Part shown: positions 55,080 to 64,000 of the stretch, piece by piece
How the letters are laid out: every line of letters begins with the position of its first letter
How positions within the stretch are numbered: the first letter of the stretch is position 1
Source of the DNA: Candidatus Thiodiazotropha endolucinida
GTDB taxonomy: Bacteria; Pseudomonadota; Gammaproteobacteria; Chromatiales; Chromatiaceae
Reading direction: 5' to 3'
Length of the DNA stretch: 64,000 nt
Assembly: GCF_001715975.1 (NCBI RefSeq)
Contig: NZ_MARB01000011.1
Span: 1 to 64,000 of the forward strand
Notes under the pieces: generated by a model
What the model saw: the letters and a program-made list of their open reading frames with translations, nothing else
Database searches by the model: none
What the model was told of the DNA's origin: nothing
Translations under genes and position numbers: made by a program

Positions 55080-56258
55080 ATGTCACACGCACCCCAGATC
55101 CGCATCCCCGCCACCTATATGCGAGGCGGCACCAGCAAAGGCCTCTTCTTCAATCTGGAAGACCTGCCAGAACCCGCCCGGGTGCCGGGCCAGGCCCGGG
55201 ACAAATTGTTATTGCGAGTGATCGGCAGTCCCGACCCCTACGGTAAGCACACCGACGGCATGGGTGGCGCCACCTCCAGCACCAGCAAGACGGTGATCCT
55301 GGCAAGGAGTAATAAGCCCGATCATGACGTCGACTACCTCTTCGGTCAGGTCGCCATCGACAAAGCCTTTGTCGACTGGAGCGGCAATTGCGGTAACCTT
55401 ACCGCTGCCGTTGGCGCCTTCGCCATTGCCAGTGGCCTGGTGGATACCGGTCGCATCCCCGACAACGGCATCGCAGTGGTGCGCATCTGGCAGAAGAATA
55501 TCGAGAAGACTATCGTTGCCCATGTACCCATCACTGACGGCCGGGTGCAGGAGACCGGCGACTTTGAACTCGATGGCGTCACCTTCCCGGCAGCGGAGGT
55601 GAAGATCGAGTTCATGAGTCCTGTGGACCCCTCAGAGACCATGTTTCCTACCGGCAATCTGGTGGACCAGCTGGAAGTACCCGGTATCGGTAGCTTCCAG
55701 GCCACAATGATCAACGCCGGCATCCCCACCATCTTTCTCAATGCCGACGAGATCGGTTACAGCGGCATCGAGCTGCAGGAGGCGGTCAACGGTGATCCGG
55801 CGGCCCTGGAGCGATTCGAGACCATCCGCGCCTATGGCGCCATCAAAATGGGACTGATCGACAGGGTGGAAGAGGCAGCCGCTCGCCAGCACACCCCCAA
55901 GGTGGCCTTCGTCGCACCGGCGGCAGACTACACCGCCTCCAGCGGCAAGGCGATCAATGCGGGCGATATCGACCTCAATGTGCGCGCCCTCTCCATGGGC
56001 AAACTCCACCACGCCATGATGGGTACAGCCGCTGTCGCCATCGGCACCGCGGCGGCCATCCCCGGCACCCTGGTCAACCTGGCCGCCGGTGGCGGCGAGC
56101 GGGAAGCGGTCACCTTCGGCCATCCCTCCGGCACCCTCAAGGTAGGCGCCACAGCCAGCGAACAGAACGGCAACTGGATTGTTGAAAAGGTGGTGATGAG
56201 CCGCAGTGCACGGATATTGATGGAGGGCTGGGTGCGGATTCCGGGAGATGCGTTTTAA
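55080..56258 (+). CDS. prpF: 2-methylaconitate cis-trans isomerase
   Basis: 392 residues, diaminopimelate-epimerase-like fold. MRGGTSKGLFF, GGATSSTSKTVI and NCGNLTAAVGAFAI are PrpF signatures. It isomerises the AcnD product so that aconitase can rehydrate it. Last gene of the prp operon. Confidence 0.96.
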   Translation: MSHAPQIRIPATYMRGGTSKGLFFNLEDLPEPARVPGQARDKLLLRVIGSPDPYGKHTDGMGGATSSTSKTVILARSNKPDHDVDYLFGQVAIDKAFVDWSGNCGNLTAAVGAFAIASGLVDTGRIPDNGIAVVRIWQKNIEKTIVAHVPITDGRVQETGDFELDGVTFPAAEVKIEFMSPVDPSETMFPTGNLVDQLEVPGIGSFQATMINAGIPTIFLNADEIGYSGIELQEAVNGDPAALERFETIRAYGAIKMGLIDRVEEAAARQHTPKVAFVAPAADYTASSGKAINAGDIDLNVRALSMGKLHHAMMGTAAVAIGTAAAIPGTLVNLAAGGGEREAVTFGHPSGTLKVGATASEQNGNWIVEKVVMSRSARILMEGWVRIPGDAF

Positions 56259-56419
56259 GACAGTCCCTTGTTGCTATAAGCATTACCTCTGGACTTACTT
56301 CATTTCGGCAGACACCCTTTCAATTATTTTATTTAAATACAATGAGATAGGTGGGGCGTGTGCAGGAATTAAAAGTGTTTGTTTCAGATTTTCGGAACTG
56401 GAAAAGAGATCGGAAAATC

Positions 56420-56674
56420 TTAATAGTGATATCTCAGTTGAGCGATCAGAAGACTATCGTCCGCCACTTTGTAGACGATTCTATGCTCCTCATCGATACG
56501 ACGCGACCAGTAGCCCGAAAGACCGTGGCGGAGAGGTTCAGGTTTACCGATCCCTGAAAAGGGTTCCCTTTGGATGGCTTGAATAAGTTGATTAATACGG
56601 CGTAAAGTTTTCTTGTTTGCCCGCTGCCAAAAGAGGTAATCCTCCCAGGCGTGTTCGGAAAAGATGAGTTTCAT
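56420..56674 (-). CDS. yoeB: YoeB-family mRNA interferase toxin
   Basis: 84 residues from the ATG at 56674 ([16 protein letters not shown]); longer forms from upstream starts are not supported. The catalytic residues fit YoeB exactly: Glu46 in GKPEPLRH, Arg65 in EEHRIVY, and His83-Tyr84 at the C-terminus. It cuts mRNA on the ribosome when released from its antitoxin. It lies 22 nt downstream of yefM. Confidence 0.95.
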   Translation of the reverse strand: MKLIFSEHAWEDYLFWQRANKKTLRRINQLIQAIQREPFSGIGKPEPLRHGLSGYWSRRIDEEHRIVYKVADDSLLIAQLRYHY

Positions 56675-56696
56675 TCCGACGTCCCTGTCAGATTCG

Positions 56697-56951
56697 TCAT
56701 TCCTGTGATAGTGAGCGTTCGCTACCGCCGCCACTTTCCAGTTCAGCAATCGATTCAAGCAGACGACGGGCGTTCTTCGGGCTGCGTAACAGGTAGGCAG
56801 TCTCTTCGAGGGCCTGATAATCATCCAGCGATATCATCACCACTGATCCCGCTCCCTTACGTGTGATGATGACTGGTGCATGGTCCTCGCAAACCTGGTT
56901 CATGGTGCTGGCTAATTTGGCACGGGCGATACTGTAGGCGATGGCGTCCAT
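56697..56951 (-). CDS. yefM: YefM/Phd-family antitoxin
   Basis: 84 residues from the ATG at 56951 ([15 protein letters not shown]). N-terminal DNA-binding Phd/YefM fold with [30 protein letters not shown], then a flexible C-terminal helix ([14 protein letters not shown]) that would wrap YoeB. An operator of the right form lies directly upstream. Confidence 0.95.
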   Translation of the reverse strand: MDAIAYSIARAKLASTMNQVCEDHAPVIITRKGAGSVVMISLDDYQALEETAYLLRSPKNARRLLESIAELESGGGSERSLSQE

Positions 56952-56970
56952 TGGTGATTCCAGTTTTAAG

Positions 56971-56990
56971 TTGTACAATATATTGTACAA
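56971..56990. promoter_or_regulatory. YefM-YoeB operator
   Basis: A 20-bp perfect palindrome TTGTACAATATATTGTACAA with two TGTACA hexamers (56972-56977 and 56984-56989) 12 bp apart centre to centre, the same core and spacing as the Escherichia coli yefM-yoeB operator. Confidence 0.85.
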
Positions 56991-57035
56991 TAAAACTTGG
57001 GTGTATCAAGTATCACAATGATGTGTCATTGAAGT

Positions 57036-57740
57036 CTATTTCTCTGTGCGTTGATCGCCTGTATTTGCAGAATGAAAGAGTGACTTCAGTACATCGGGCT
57101 GTTCTGACTGGTTTCCTACGGAGGAATCAGCGGGAGGTGGCTCTTTTGCGAAAAGCGCACCTATACGACGAAAAAGGGATTTCAGTGCCCGCCAGATTTT
57201 CGGCAGCAGCCAGATCACCAGGGCGACGAACAGCACCAGGAGGATAATGAACGCCAGCGGATAGTTCAGTGCTGCCCAGAGTCCGCCGATGACCGCCAGG
57301 TCCTCGGCGATGGAGGCGGTCCAGTTGGTTACCGGTTCCGGTGAGGTATTGATCATCAGGCGGGTGCCGGCCTTGGTGAAATGGCTCCCGGCTGCCATGG
57401 TTCCACCGACCAGTGCGGCGGCGAGTTCAGCGGCCTGGTTGACCTCAAAACCACTGGCTGCGCCGGCTGCCAGCAGGGCGCCCGCCGGGATGCGCACAAA
57501 AGTATGCAAGGCATCCCAACCACTGTCGACCCCTGGTGTTTTGTCGGCGAAAAACTCGATGAAATACATGATGCCGGCGATGCCCATTACCAGCGGATCA
57601 CTCAGTACTTCGAGTCCGGGGGGCAATGTCACATGGCCGGTCATACCCAGATAGCCCAAGACCAGGACTGCGGCATACAGATTGATGCCTGCGGCCCATC
57701 CCGCGCCTAGGGTGAGTGCAAGGGTGTCGATAGTCTCCAT
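57036..57740 (-). CDS. DUF4126 membrane protein
   Basis: 234 residues from the ATG at 57740, with AGGAAGG seven bases upstream; an ATG at 57800 would add 20 residues without such a site. Several hydrophobic helices, including LALTLGAGWAAGINLYAAVLVLGYLG and LAFIILLVLFVALVIWLL in pieces, typical of the DUF4126 family. The C-terminus is a charged, probably cytoplasmic tail. Function unknown. Confidence 0.85.
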   Translation of the reverse strand: METIDTLALTLGAGWAAGINLYAAVLVLGYLGMTGHVTLPPGLEVLSDPLVMGIAGIMYFIEFFADKTPGVDSGWDALHTFVRIPAGALLAAGAASGFEVNQAAELAAALVGGTMAAGSHFTKAGTRLMINTSPEPVTNWTASIAEDLAVIGGLWAALNYPLAFIILLVLFVALVIWLLPKIWRALKSLFRRIGALFAKEPPPADSSVGNQSEQPDVLKSLFHSANTGDQRTEK

Positions 57741-58009
57741 AACGGCCTTCCTGCTGAGTATCTTTGTAGTAATGTGGAGGCAATAGAATAGAATTTCCAC
57801 TTAAAGTTTGTATTTCGCGCTCTAAAAGCCCCCGAGTTCACAATTGTTTAGGTTTTCTTGACAGTTGACTTTTTCTTTTATTAACCAAGCCTTATGATAG
57901 CTGTCTTAACATTAATCCAGTCTGTGAATATTTCTCAGAGCGCCACGCTCTTGTTGATCCTAAGGTGATGTAAATATTCACTGGCTGCAGAAAACAGGTT
58001 GCCTTGAAT

Positions 58010-59041
58010 ATGATAAAGGTTGGTGTTGTTGGTGGAACCGGGTATACCGGTGTTGAGTTGCTGCGGTTGCTGGTGGCCCATCCATCATGCGAACTCGTTG
58101 CCATAACCTCGCGCGCGGAGTCCGGGAAGGCGGTTGCCGATCTTTTCCCAAATCTGCGTGGCCTTACGGATCTCTCATTTGTCGCGCCTGATGCGGCTCA
58201 ATTGGGTGAATGCGACCTGGTTTTTTTTGCTACACCCAATGGTGTTGCCATGACTCAGGTCCCGGAATTAGTGGCGGGAGGTGTGCGTGTCATCGACCTG
58301 GCCGCTGATTTCAGGATCGCCGATCAAGCCGTGTGGGAACAGTGGTATGGGATGCGGCATGCCTGTCCGGAGCTGCTGCCGGAGGCGGTTTACGGCCTGC
58401 CGGAGTTGAACCGTCAGGCTATACGGGAGGCGCGGTTGGTGGCCAATCCGGGATGTTATCCCACTGCCGTTGCGCTTGGTTTTCTTCCATTGATTGAAGA
58501 TGGCCTTGTGGCATGCGACTTCCTGGTTGCGGATACAAAGTCGGGTGTGAGCGGCGCCGGAAGATCCGCAAACGTTGCCATGCTGATGGGTGAGATGGGC
58601 GAGAGTTTCAAGGCCTATGCCATTCCCGGTCATCGTCATCAACCGGAGATCCGACAGACCCTGAGCCGGGTCAGTGACGAGCCGGTGGGATTGACCTTCG
58701 TGCCCCATCTGGTGCCGATGATTCGTGGTATCGAGGCAACCCTCTATGCCCGGTTGACTGATCGCTCGGTTGATCTGCAGGCACTGTTCGAGAAGCGTTA
58801 TCGGCAGGACTGCTTTGTCGACATAATGCCGCCAGGCTCCCATCCGGAGACGCGCAGCGTGAAAGGTGCGAATCACTGTCGGATCGCAGTGCACTCCCCC
58901 CGGGAAGGCGATGTGGTGGTGGTCAGTTCCGTGATCGACAATCTGGTGAAGGGCGCTGCGGGACAGGCGGTGCAGAATATGAATCTGATGTTTGATCTGA
59001 ACGAAGATTGTGGTTTGAATCAGGTCGCTCTGCTACCTTGA
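58010..59041 (+). CDS. argC: N-acetyl-gamma-glutamyl-phosphate reductase
   Basis: 343 residues. NADPH-dependent reductase of arginine synthesis. The dinucleotide fold [18 protein letters not shown] and the active-site Cys in NPGCYPTA are present, with the His-containing GHRHQPEI loop. ATG at 58010 is preferred over TTG at 58004. It leads the argC-DUF6776-bactofilin-erpA group. Confidence 0.95.
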   Translation: MIKVGVVGGTGYTGVELLRLLVAHPSCELVAITSRAESGKAVADLFPNLRGLTDLSFVAPDAAQLGECDLVFFATPNGVAMTQVPELVAGGVRVIDLAADFRIADQAVWEQWYGMRHACPELLPEAVYGLPELNRQAIREARLVANPGCYPTAVALGFLPLIEDGLVACDFLVADTKSGVSGAGRSANVAMLMGEMGESFKAYAIPGHRHQPEIRQTLSRVSDEPVGLTFVPHLVPMIRGIEATLYARLTDRSVDLQALFEKRYRQDCFVDIMPPGSHPETRSVKGANHCRIAVHSPREGDVVVVSSVIDNLVKGAAGQAVQNMNLMFDLNEDCGLNQVALLP

Positions 59042-59045
59042 ATTC

Positions 59046-59765
59046 ATGGTAGACATCAAGAAATATCGTGTACCCAAGATCGTCGGCGCCAACGAGGGTG
59101 TACCACGCTGGATTCGATTATGCCTGCTGCTGCTCTTGCTGAGCGGGGTGGCCTGGATGGCTTACAAACAGGGAGGTAGCAGTCTTGCCCAGGGCTTTGC
59201 CCGGCTGCAATCGGGCATGGATCATGTGCAAACCCTGGAGCAGGAACGCAATGAACTGAGGCGTCAATTGGCCATGGTGAAGCAGGCGGCCGAAGTGGAC
59301 CGAGAGGCATTGCTTGCGATTCGTGAGCAGATCAAGAAGCTGCAGGATGAGCGCTTGAAGATGGAGGAGGAGCTGACTTTTCTGCGTGGCATAGTCTCCA
59401 CCTCATCCAAACAACAAGTGCTTAGAGTGCAGAATTTCAAGTTGGAGGCGGGACTTGAGGCGCAGCAGTTTGTCTATAAATTTTCCGTCAGCCAGGTAAT
59501 AAACAGCGGTAGTGTCGTGAAGGGAAGGATCGAGTTGTCAATCATGGGACTGCAGGATGGTCAGGCCAAGCTGTTAAAGCTGGAAGAGTTGTCGGATGAA
59601 AAACTCAGCAGTCATAAGATGCGTTTTCGCTACTACCAGAATGTGGAAGGCAAGCTGCATTTGCCGACAGGTTTTGAACCCGCAACCATCACGATCGACG
59701 TCAAGCCGAGCAGTTCCAAATTGAAGCCTGTGAGTGAAGCCTATAACTGGTCACCAATATCCTGA
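59046..59765 (+). CDS. DUF6776-type membrane coiled-coil protein
   Basis: 239 residues. A single membrane helix (about 23-42, IRLCLLLLLLSGVAWMAYKQ), a coiled coil (about 60-120, LEQERNELRRQLAMVKQ), then a beta-rich periplasmic domain. Found between argC and bactofilin in related bacteria; no known activity. It starts 4 nt after argC. Confidence 0.85.
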   Translation: MVDIKKYRVPKIVGANEGVPRWIRLCLLLLLLSGVAWMAYKQGGSSLAQGFARLQSGMDHVQTLEQERNELRRQLAMVKQAAEVDREALLAIREQIKKLQDERLKMEEELTFLRGIVSTSSKQQVLRVQNFKLEAGLEAQQFVYKFSVSQVINSGSVVKGRIELSIMGLQDGQAKLLKLEELSDEKLSSHKMRFRYYQNVEGKLHLPTGFEPATITIDVKPSSSKLKPVSEAYNWSPIS

Positions 59766-59786
59766 TGTAGAAAGGAAAAAATTAAT

Positions 59787-60245
59787 ATGTTTGGTAAGAG
59801 TAAGAAAAAATTCCGTTCACCTCGAATTACGACAGTGATCGGTTCAGGCACCGAAATCAAGGGTGATATCACCTTTAGCAATGGACTGCATGTGGATGGC
59901 GTGATCAGGGGCGATGTGCTGTCCGATCCACAGGATCCGTCAGCGACCCTGACATTGAGTGAATTAGGCACCATAGATGGCAACGTCCGGGTAGGCAATG
60001 TGATGTTGAATGGCACGGTTGTCGGGGATGTCATCGCAGGCAACCGAGTGGAATTGGCGCCCAAGGCAAGAATAACCGGCACATTGACCTACGCCATGCT
60101 GGAGATGGCGATGGGGGCGGAGGTCAACGGCAAACTGATTCACGCCTCTGAGCAGGATCCCCCGCAGCTGCCGTATGACGGGAAGCCACAGCAGGAGGAG
60201 ACGGTGGTGAGCGATGGGGAGAAGGTGATTACTCCTGAGGGTTGA
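59787..60245 (+). CDS. Bactofilin family cytoskeletal protein
   Basis: 152 residues. A short basic N-terminus and the bactofilin beta-helix (about 20-120; IKGDITFSNGLHVDGVIRGD, TIDGNVRVGNVMLNGTVVGD and GKLIHASE). Self-assembles into polar or mid-cell filaments that recruit cell-wall enzymes in other bacteria. 21 nt after the DUF6776 gene; a preceding AAAGGAA is a plausible ribosome binding site. Confidence 0.92.
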   Translation: MFGKSKKKFRSPRITTVIGSGTEIKGDITFSNGLHVDGVIRGDVLSDPQDPSATLTLSELGTIDGNVRVGNVMLNGTVVGDVIAGNRVELAPKARITGTLTYAMLEMAMGAEVNGKLIHASEQDPPQLPYDGKPQQEETVVSDGEKVITPEG

Positions 60246-60394
60246 GCCGTAACAGGGATGGTTTGCGAATAATACTTGACTGTTTTTCTCGGTAATTGCA
60301 TACTTCCATATAATTTACCGCGACAAACCGTATTAGGTTTGGCAACTATTAGACCCGCCTGGGATACCAGGCCGGAGAGAGCAGGGCCATCATC

Positions 60395-60745
60395 ATGACT
60401 AGCGCAGATACATACAACGATTCTATCATCTTTACCGAAGCGGCTGCCTCCAAGGTCGCTTCACTGATTGCTGAAGAGGGTAACCCTGACCTGATGTTAC
60501 GTGTATATATACAGGGCGGAGGCTGCTCCGGGTTCCAGTATGGCTTCTCATTCGATGAGAATGAAAACGATGGCGATACCAGGGTCGAGACAGGGGGTGT
60601 AACCCTGTTGGTGGACCCCATGAGCATGCAGTATCTGATGGGGGCCGAGGTTGACTATACGGAAGGCCTGCAGGGTGCCCAGTTCATCATCCGCAATCCC
60701 AATGCAACCACAACCTGCGGCTGCGGCTCCTCGTTTTCTGTCTGA
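60395..60745 (+). CDS. erpA: Iron-sulfur cluster insertion protein ErpA
   Basis: 116 residues, A-type carrier with the three Cys ligands in [11 protein letters not shown] and TTCGCGSSF. It delivers [4Fe-4S] clusters to apoproteins, potentially including AcnD and SdhB in this window. The 149-nt gap after bactofilin could hold its own promoter. Confidence 0.96.
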   Translation: MTSADTYNDSIIFTEAAASKVASLIAEEGNPDLMLRVYIQGGGCSGFQYGFSFDENENDGDTRVETGGVTLLVDPMSMQYLMGAEVDYTEGLQGAQFIIRNPNATTTCGCGSSFSV

Positions 60746-60822
60746 TCATTTCCCCAACCCGGCGCCCGCATCACCACTCCATGGTAAGCGGGCTCTTGCG
60801 GGTAAGTCCTTGTGATATTTGA

Positions 60823-61497
60823 TCAGCCCTCGGCATAGGGTAGCAGGGTCAATTCCACACGACGGTTTTGTTGCCGTCCTGCAGCTGTTTTATTGGATGC
60901 GGTTGGCCGTGTTTCACCAAAGCCTACCGTATCGATACGGACACCTTCCACACCGTTTTCAACCAAGGCATTGGAAACCGACTGGGCGCGTTGCTGTGAC
61001 AACATCTGGTTATGGGATTCCGAGCCAGTACTGTCGGTGTGGCCTGCCACCTCAATCATGGTCGACTTGTATTCCTGCAGCACCAGGGCGACCGAGCCGA
61101 GTATCTCCAGAAAGTTGGGCTTCACATCCGATTTATCGACTTCGAAAGTGATGTTGCTGGGCAGATTGAGGATGATGTTGTCCCCATCACGGGTTACGCT
61201 GACACCGGTGTTTTCCAAGCGTTGACGAAGCTTGGCTTCCTGTACATCCATATAGTAACCGACACCGCCTCCGGCAATCGCACCGATTCCCGCACCTTTC
61301 AATGCGCGCTCTTTGCGCTTCTTTTTATCCTTGGAAGTGGCAATTCCCAGAACAGCTCCGGCGACTGCCCCAATCATGGCGCCAGTGGTTGCCTTGGAGG
61401 TCTTCTCCTCCCTTGTGTAGGGATCGACAGTGGTACATGCCTGTAGCATGACCATGCTTGCGACAAGGCAACAAAGTGTGCTTCGAATAGCCATCAT
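60823..61497 (-). CDS. OmpA-family lipoprotein with glycine zipper
   Basis: 224 residues. A lipobox VMLQAC with acylated Cys near residue 21, a glycine-zipper segment (GAMIGAVAGAVLGIA and GAGIGAIAGGGVGYYMD), then an OmpA domain with peptidoglycan-binding motif GHTDSTGSESHNQMLSQQRA and the terminal NRRVELTL. It should anchor the outer membrane to the wall, like YiaD. Convergent with erpA. Confidence 0.92.
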   Translation of the reverse strand: MMAIRSTLCCLVASMVMLQACTTVDPYTREEKTSKATTGAMIGAVAGAVLGIATSKDKKKRKERALKGAGIGAIAGGGVGYYMDVQEAKLRQRLENTGVSVTRDGDNIILNLPSNITFEVDKSDVKPNFLEILGSVALVLQEYKSTMIEVAGHTDSTGSESHNQMLSQQRAQSVSNALVENGVEGVRIDTVGFGETRPTASNKTAAGRQQNRRVELTLLPYAEG

Positions 61498-61621
61498 TTA
61501 TCTCCTGTGGTCTCCGTCAGCCAATTGGTTAATGCTACCAATATCGGGACATCGTAACTGCCAACGATGCGACATTTTCACAATTGTTGATGGATGATCG
61601 TGTTGATGAAGGGATGGGCTG

Positions 61622-62377
61622 TCAACTCTTGCCGAACAGATCCCTAAGCAATTGCAGAGTAGTTTGACGCCCCAGTTCGCCGATAGCGGTGGTGAGTGGA
61701 ATCTGTTTTGGACAGACCCGGACGCAGTTCTGTGTATTGCCGCAATCACTGAGTCCGCCATCGCCCATGATGGCATGCAGGCGCTGCTGTTGATGATAGC
61801 TGCCGGTGGGATGGTTGTTCATCAATCGGACGGCAGCCAGGGCGGCGGGACCGACAAACGCTTTTTCCATGCCATATTGCGGACAGGCCTCCATGCAGCA
61901 ACCGCAGCTCATGCAGCGGCTGTAGAGGTAGCTCTCCTTCCATGTCTCCGGCGAAATGCGGGGTGCGCCCCGATGGATGTCCCAGGCGCCGTCAATTTCG
62001 ATCCAGGCACGCACTCTCTTCAGATCGCTGAAGATCTTGCTGCGATCGATCATTAAATCCCGTACCACGGGGAATTTACCCAAGGGTTCAAGTTTTATAG
62101 GTTGTTCGAGGGAATCGATCAGTGTGGAGCAGGCTTGCCGAGGCTTCCCGTTGATCACCATGGAGCATGCGCCGCAGACCTCTTCCATGCAGTTGAATTC
62201 CCAGACAACTGGATCGACGAGTTGGCCCTCTTGCGTGAGGGGATGTTCGCGGATCACCATCAGGGCTGAAACGATGTTATGACCCTCGCGGTAGGGTATC
62301 GAGAATGTCTGCCAATAGGGTGGGCTATAAGGGGTGTCTTGCCGACGAATCTGCAGATCGATTGTTTTACCCATCAT
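61622..62377 (-). CDS. sdhB: Succinate dehydrogenase/fumarate reductase iron-sulfur subunit
   Basis: About 251 residues. [2Fe-2S] Cys in CMEEVCGACSMVINGKPRQAC (in part), [4Fe-4S] in RCMSCGCCMEACP and the third cluster in CGNTQNCVRVCPKQIP. Sequence style is that of the Bacillus-type (class B, cytochrome b558-linked) enzymes. ATG at 62377 has GAGG five bases upstream, overlapping the sdhA stop; ATG at 62374 is equally possible. An sdhC-type anchor is expected beyond the right edge, since none follows downstream. Confidence 0.93.
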   Translation of the reverse strand: MMGKTIDLQIRRQDTPYSPPYWQTFSIPYREGHNIVSALMVIREHPLTQEGQLVDPVVWEFNCMEEVCGACSMVINGKPRQACSTLIDSLEQPIKLEPLGKFPVVRDLMIDRSKIFSDLKRVRAWIEIDGAWDIHRGAPRISPETWKESYLYSRCMSCGCCMEACPQYGMEKAFVGPAALAAVRLMNNHPTGSYHQQQRLHAIMGDGGLSDCGNTQNCVRVCPKQIPLTTAIGELGRQTTLQLLRDLFGKS

Positions 62378-62384
62378 GACATCC

Positions 62385-64000
62385 TCAGCGATAGTCCCGT
62401 GGCTCTTCCGGTGGCAGGACCGAAAGGTCAATCTCGCGAAAGCTGATTCTGGGACCGTCTGCCGAATGTTCAGCGACGGTTGTCTTCAACCACGTCTGAT
62501 TCTGTTTTTTCCAGCTCTCGCGGTAGGCTTCATAGGCTGGATCACCCGGGTAGGCATCCTTCGGTGTCGGCAGTTCAAAAGCCGGTTTAAAGTGAGCGCC
62601 TCGACACTCATCCCGGGCCAGGGCGCTACCGGCAATGACAGCGCCGAGTCGTATCATCTCCTGCAGCTGACGGACATAAATCAAACCCTGATCGCTCCAT
62701 TCATTACTCGCATCCAGCTTGACTGAGTGGCTGCGTTGCTCAAGTTCCTGCAGTGAATCAATGGCAGTGTTGAGAACCGCGTTATCCCGTACGACGCCTA
62801 CCTGTCCCGACATGATTTCGCCAAGCTCGCGATGTAGTGTGTAGGGATTCTCACTGCCGTCGCTTGATGTCAGATTCAGGTTGATCGACTGCTGTCGCTT
62901 AACCTCATCCAGGTAGAACCGTTCGGGTACGCTCAGCAGTTCATCCTCCAGACCCTTCAGGTAGTTTGCAACCGCTTCGCCGGCGACCCGGCCACTGAAT
63001 GAGGCTGAGAGAAGCGAGTTGGCACCTAACCGGTTGGCCCCGTGGTAACCGTAATCACACTCGCCACAGGCGTAGAGCCCCGGTATGTTGGTTGCGTGAT
63101 TGCGTGGACTTCCCGGTTTTAATCCGCCATCGGATTGATCTTTCTCGAAATCAACCCAGAGGCCGCCCATGGCGTAATGGGCTGAAGGATAGATCTCCAT
63201 GGGTTCATGTACGGGATCAGCACCGTGAAATTTGCGGTAGATATCAAGGATCGCATGCAGGCGATGTTCTATGAATCCGGGATTCAAATGTGTCAGATCG
63301 AGATAGACTTTGTTTTCTCCGGAAACACCCAGTCCCATCTCATGCACAACCTTCCAGATCGCACGGCATGCTACGTCCCGTGGTACCGTATTTCCATAGC
63401 TCGGGTACCACTCTTCGAGAAAATAGAATCGCTCCTGTTCGGGGACATCGCCGGCACGTCGATTCTCCTGGGGATTTTTTGGTACCCAGATACGTCCACC
63501 CTCGCCACGAGCCGCTTCGCTCATCAAGCGTGTCTTGTCGTCGCCTAGCATGGCGGTCGGGTGGAATTGAAAGAATTCCGTATTGGCCAGCCAGGCGCCC
63601 TGCCGGTATGCACGACATGCGGCTGCACCGGTGGAGTTGGTAGAGTTGGTGGAACGATGACCAAACACCTGACCCATACCCCCGGTCGCCAGTATCACTG
63701 CATCCGCACGAAAATGTTTGACATCCATGGTGCGCAGATTCATTGCGACAATTCCTTTGCAGGTACCCTGTCTATCCTTTACCAGGGAGAGGAACTCCCA
63801 CCACTCATATTTCTGCACACGCCCCAGGGACTCCAGGCGGCGGATCTCTTGATCGACACCGTACAAGAGCTGCTGTCCCGTACTGGCACCGGCAAATACG
63901 GTACGCCGGTTCTTGACACCGCCGAAAAGACGGAGATCCAGCAATCCCTCTGCTGTGCGGGAGAAGGTAACACCCATGCGTTCGAAAGTGCGGATGATGC
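62385..64000 (-). CDS. sdhA: Succinate dehydrogenase flavoprotein subunit (N-terminus outside window)
   Basis: The frame is open to the window edge, so about 538 C-terminal residues are visible and the FAD-binding N-terminus is cut off. Visible motifs: ILATGGMGQVFGHRSTNSTN, TEFFQFHPTA, EAARGEGGRIW, YPSAHYAMGGLWVDF and GLYACGECDYGYHGANRLGANSLL, covering the substrate-binding His and capping-domain Arg residues. FrdA/SdhA of the Bacillus and epsilonproteobacterial style. Directly followed by sdhB. Confidence 0.95.
   Translation of the reverse strand, partial: IIRTFERMGVTFSRTAEGLLDLRLFGGVKNRRTVFAGASTGQQLLYGVDQEIRRLESLGRVQKYEWWEFLSLVKDRQGTCKGIVAMNLRTMDVKHFRADAVILATGGMGQVFGHRSTNSTNSTGAAACRAYRQGAWLANTEFFQFHPTAMLGDDKTRLMSEAARGEGGRIWVPKNPQENRRAGDVPEQERFYFLEEWYPSYGNTVPRDVACRAIWKVVHEMGLGVSGENKVYLDLTHLNPGFIEHRLHAILDIYRKFHGADPVHEPMEIYPSAHYAMGGLWVDFEKDQSDGGLKPGSPRNHATNIPGLYACGECDYGYHGANRLGANSLLSASFSGRVAGEAVANYLKGLEDELLSVPERFYLDEVKRQQSINLNLTSSDGSENPYTLHRELGEIMSGQVGVVRDNAVLNTAIDSLQELEQRSHSVKLDASNEWSDQGLIYVRQLQEMIRLGAVIAGSALARDECRGAHFKPAFELPTPKDAYPGDPAYEAYRESWKKQNQTWLKTTVAEHSADGPRISFREIDLSVLPPEEPRDYR

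Noticed and set aside
56248-56586. Plus-strand ORFs over the yoeB region
   Set aside because: Antisense to a toxin gene with all catalytic residues; no similarity recognised.
60764-60791. Terminator between erpA and the OmpA-type lipoprotein
   Set aside because: GCCCGC/GCGGGC stem with a 16-nt loop and no T-run on either strand.

Overview
The window reads as ordinary chromosome of a gammaproteobacterium. It carries the LPS assembly protein LptD with SurA and PdxA, the maf-rng-yhdP-tldD-pmbA block, an argC-bactofilin-erpA block, rhlB, rlmH and an AcnD/PrpF-type methylcitrate operon. Gene content and order resemble Chromatiales-like and sulfur-oxidising (possibly symbiotic) lineages; that placement is an inference, because no rRNA or other decisive marker is present. 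No tRNA, rRNA, CRISPR array, prophage or intact insertion sequence was found.

Layout. 1-5397 is the 3' part of a giant protein with exact 300-bp tandem repeats, cadherin-like domains and a C-terminal membrane anchor, translationally coupled to a PAS-GGDEF-GGDEF-EAL protein. Then follow a lipoprotein ApbE, BioA, a double-CDGSH protein, a diguanylate cyclase and a periplasmic double-thioredoxin protein (to 14 kb). 14-21.7 kb holds cysQ, nudE, yrfG, small secreted proteins, a frameshifted EAL protein, a short coiled-coil/beta-roll protein and a voltage-gated cation channel with an acidic filter. 21.8-26.6 kb carries ykgJ, rhlB, rlmH, maf and rng; 26.6-34.5 kb carries yhdP, a nitrilase-family amidase, tldD and pmbA; 34.5-39 kb carries pdxA-surA-lptD on the minus strand. 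An RND pump pair, amgK (without murU) and a major porin follow to 46.2 kb. 47-56.3 kb is the propionate (2-methylcitrate) locus prpE / gntR-prpB-prpC-acnD-prpF. The end holds a yefM-yoeB toxin-antitoxin pair, a DUF4126 protein, argC-DUF6776-bactofilin-erpA, an OmpA-type lipoprotein, and sdhB with partial sdhA.

How the genes work together. Three cyclic-di-GMP enzymes occur in the first 20 kb, one of them fused by a 4-nt overlap to the giant repeat protein, which suggests second-messenger control of a surface or envelope structure. The prp locus is a complete methylcitrate pathway: PrpE activates propionate, PrpC condenses propionyl-CoA with oxaloacetate, AcnD and PrpF handle the methylaconitate steps, and PrpB releases pyruvate and succinate. 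Succinate could feed the SDH at the right edge. The two prp transcription units carry promoters of matching architecture, each with paired TGTCGACA palindromes exactly 62 bp apart, a likely operator code for the local GntR regulator.

Main points for a second look: the twin prp operators; the channel filter T-F-E-D-W-T-D; the giant repeat protein coupled to c-di-GMP turnover; the beta-roll protein at 20 kb; a 69-nt near-perfect hairpin at 46.3 kb whose end sequence recurs at 20.7 and 44.7 kb; a frameshift separating the membrane anchor from an EAL protein; and several families of intergenic inverted repeats, concentrated between the prp genes.
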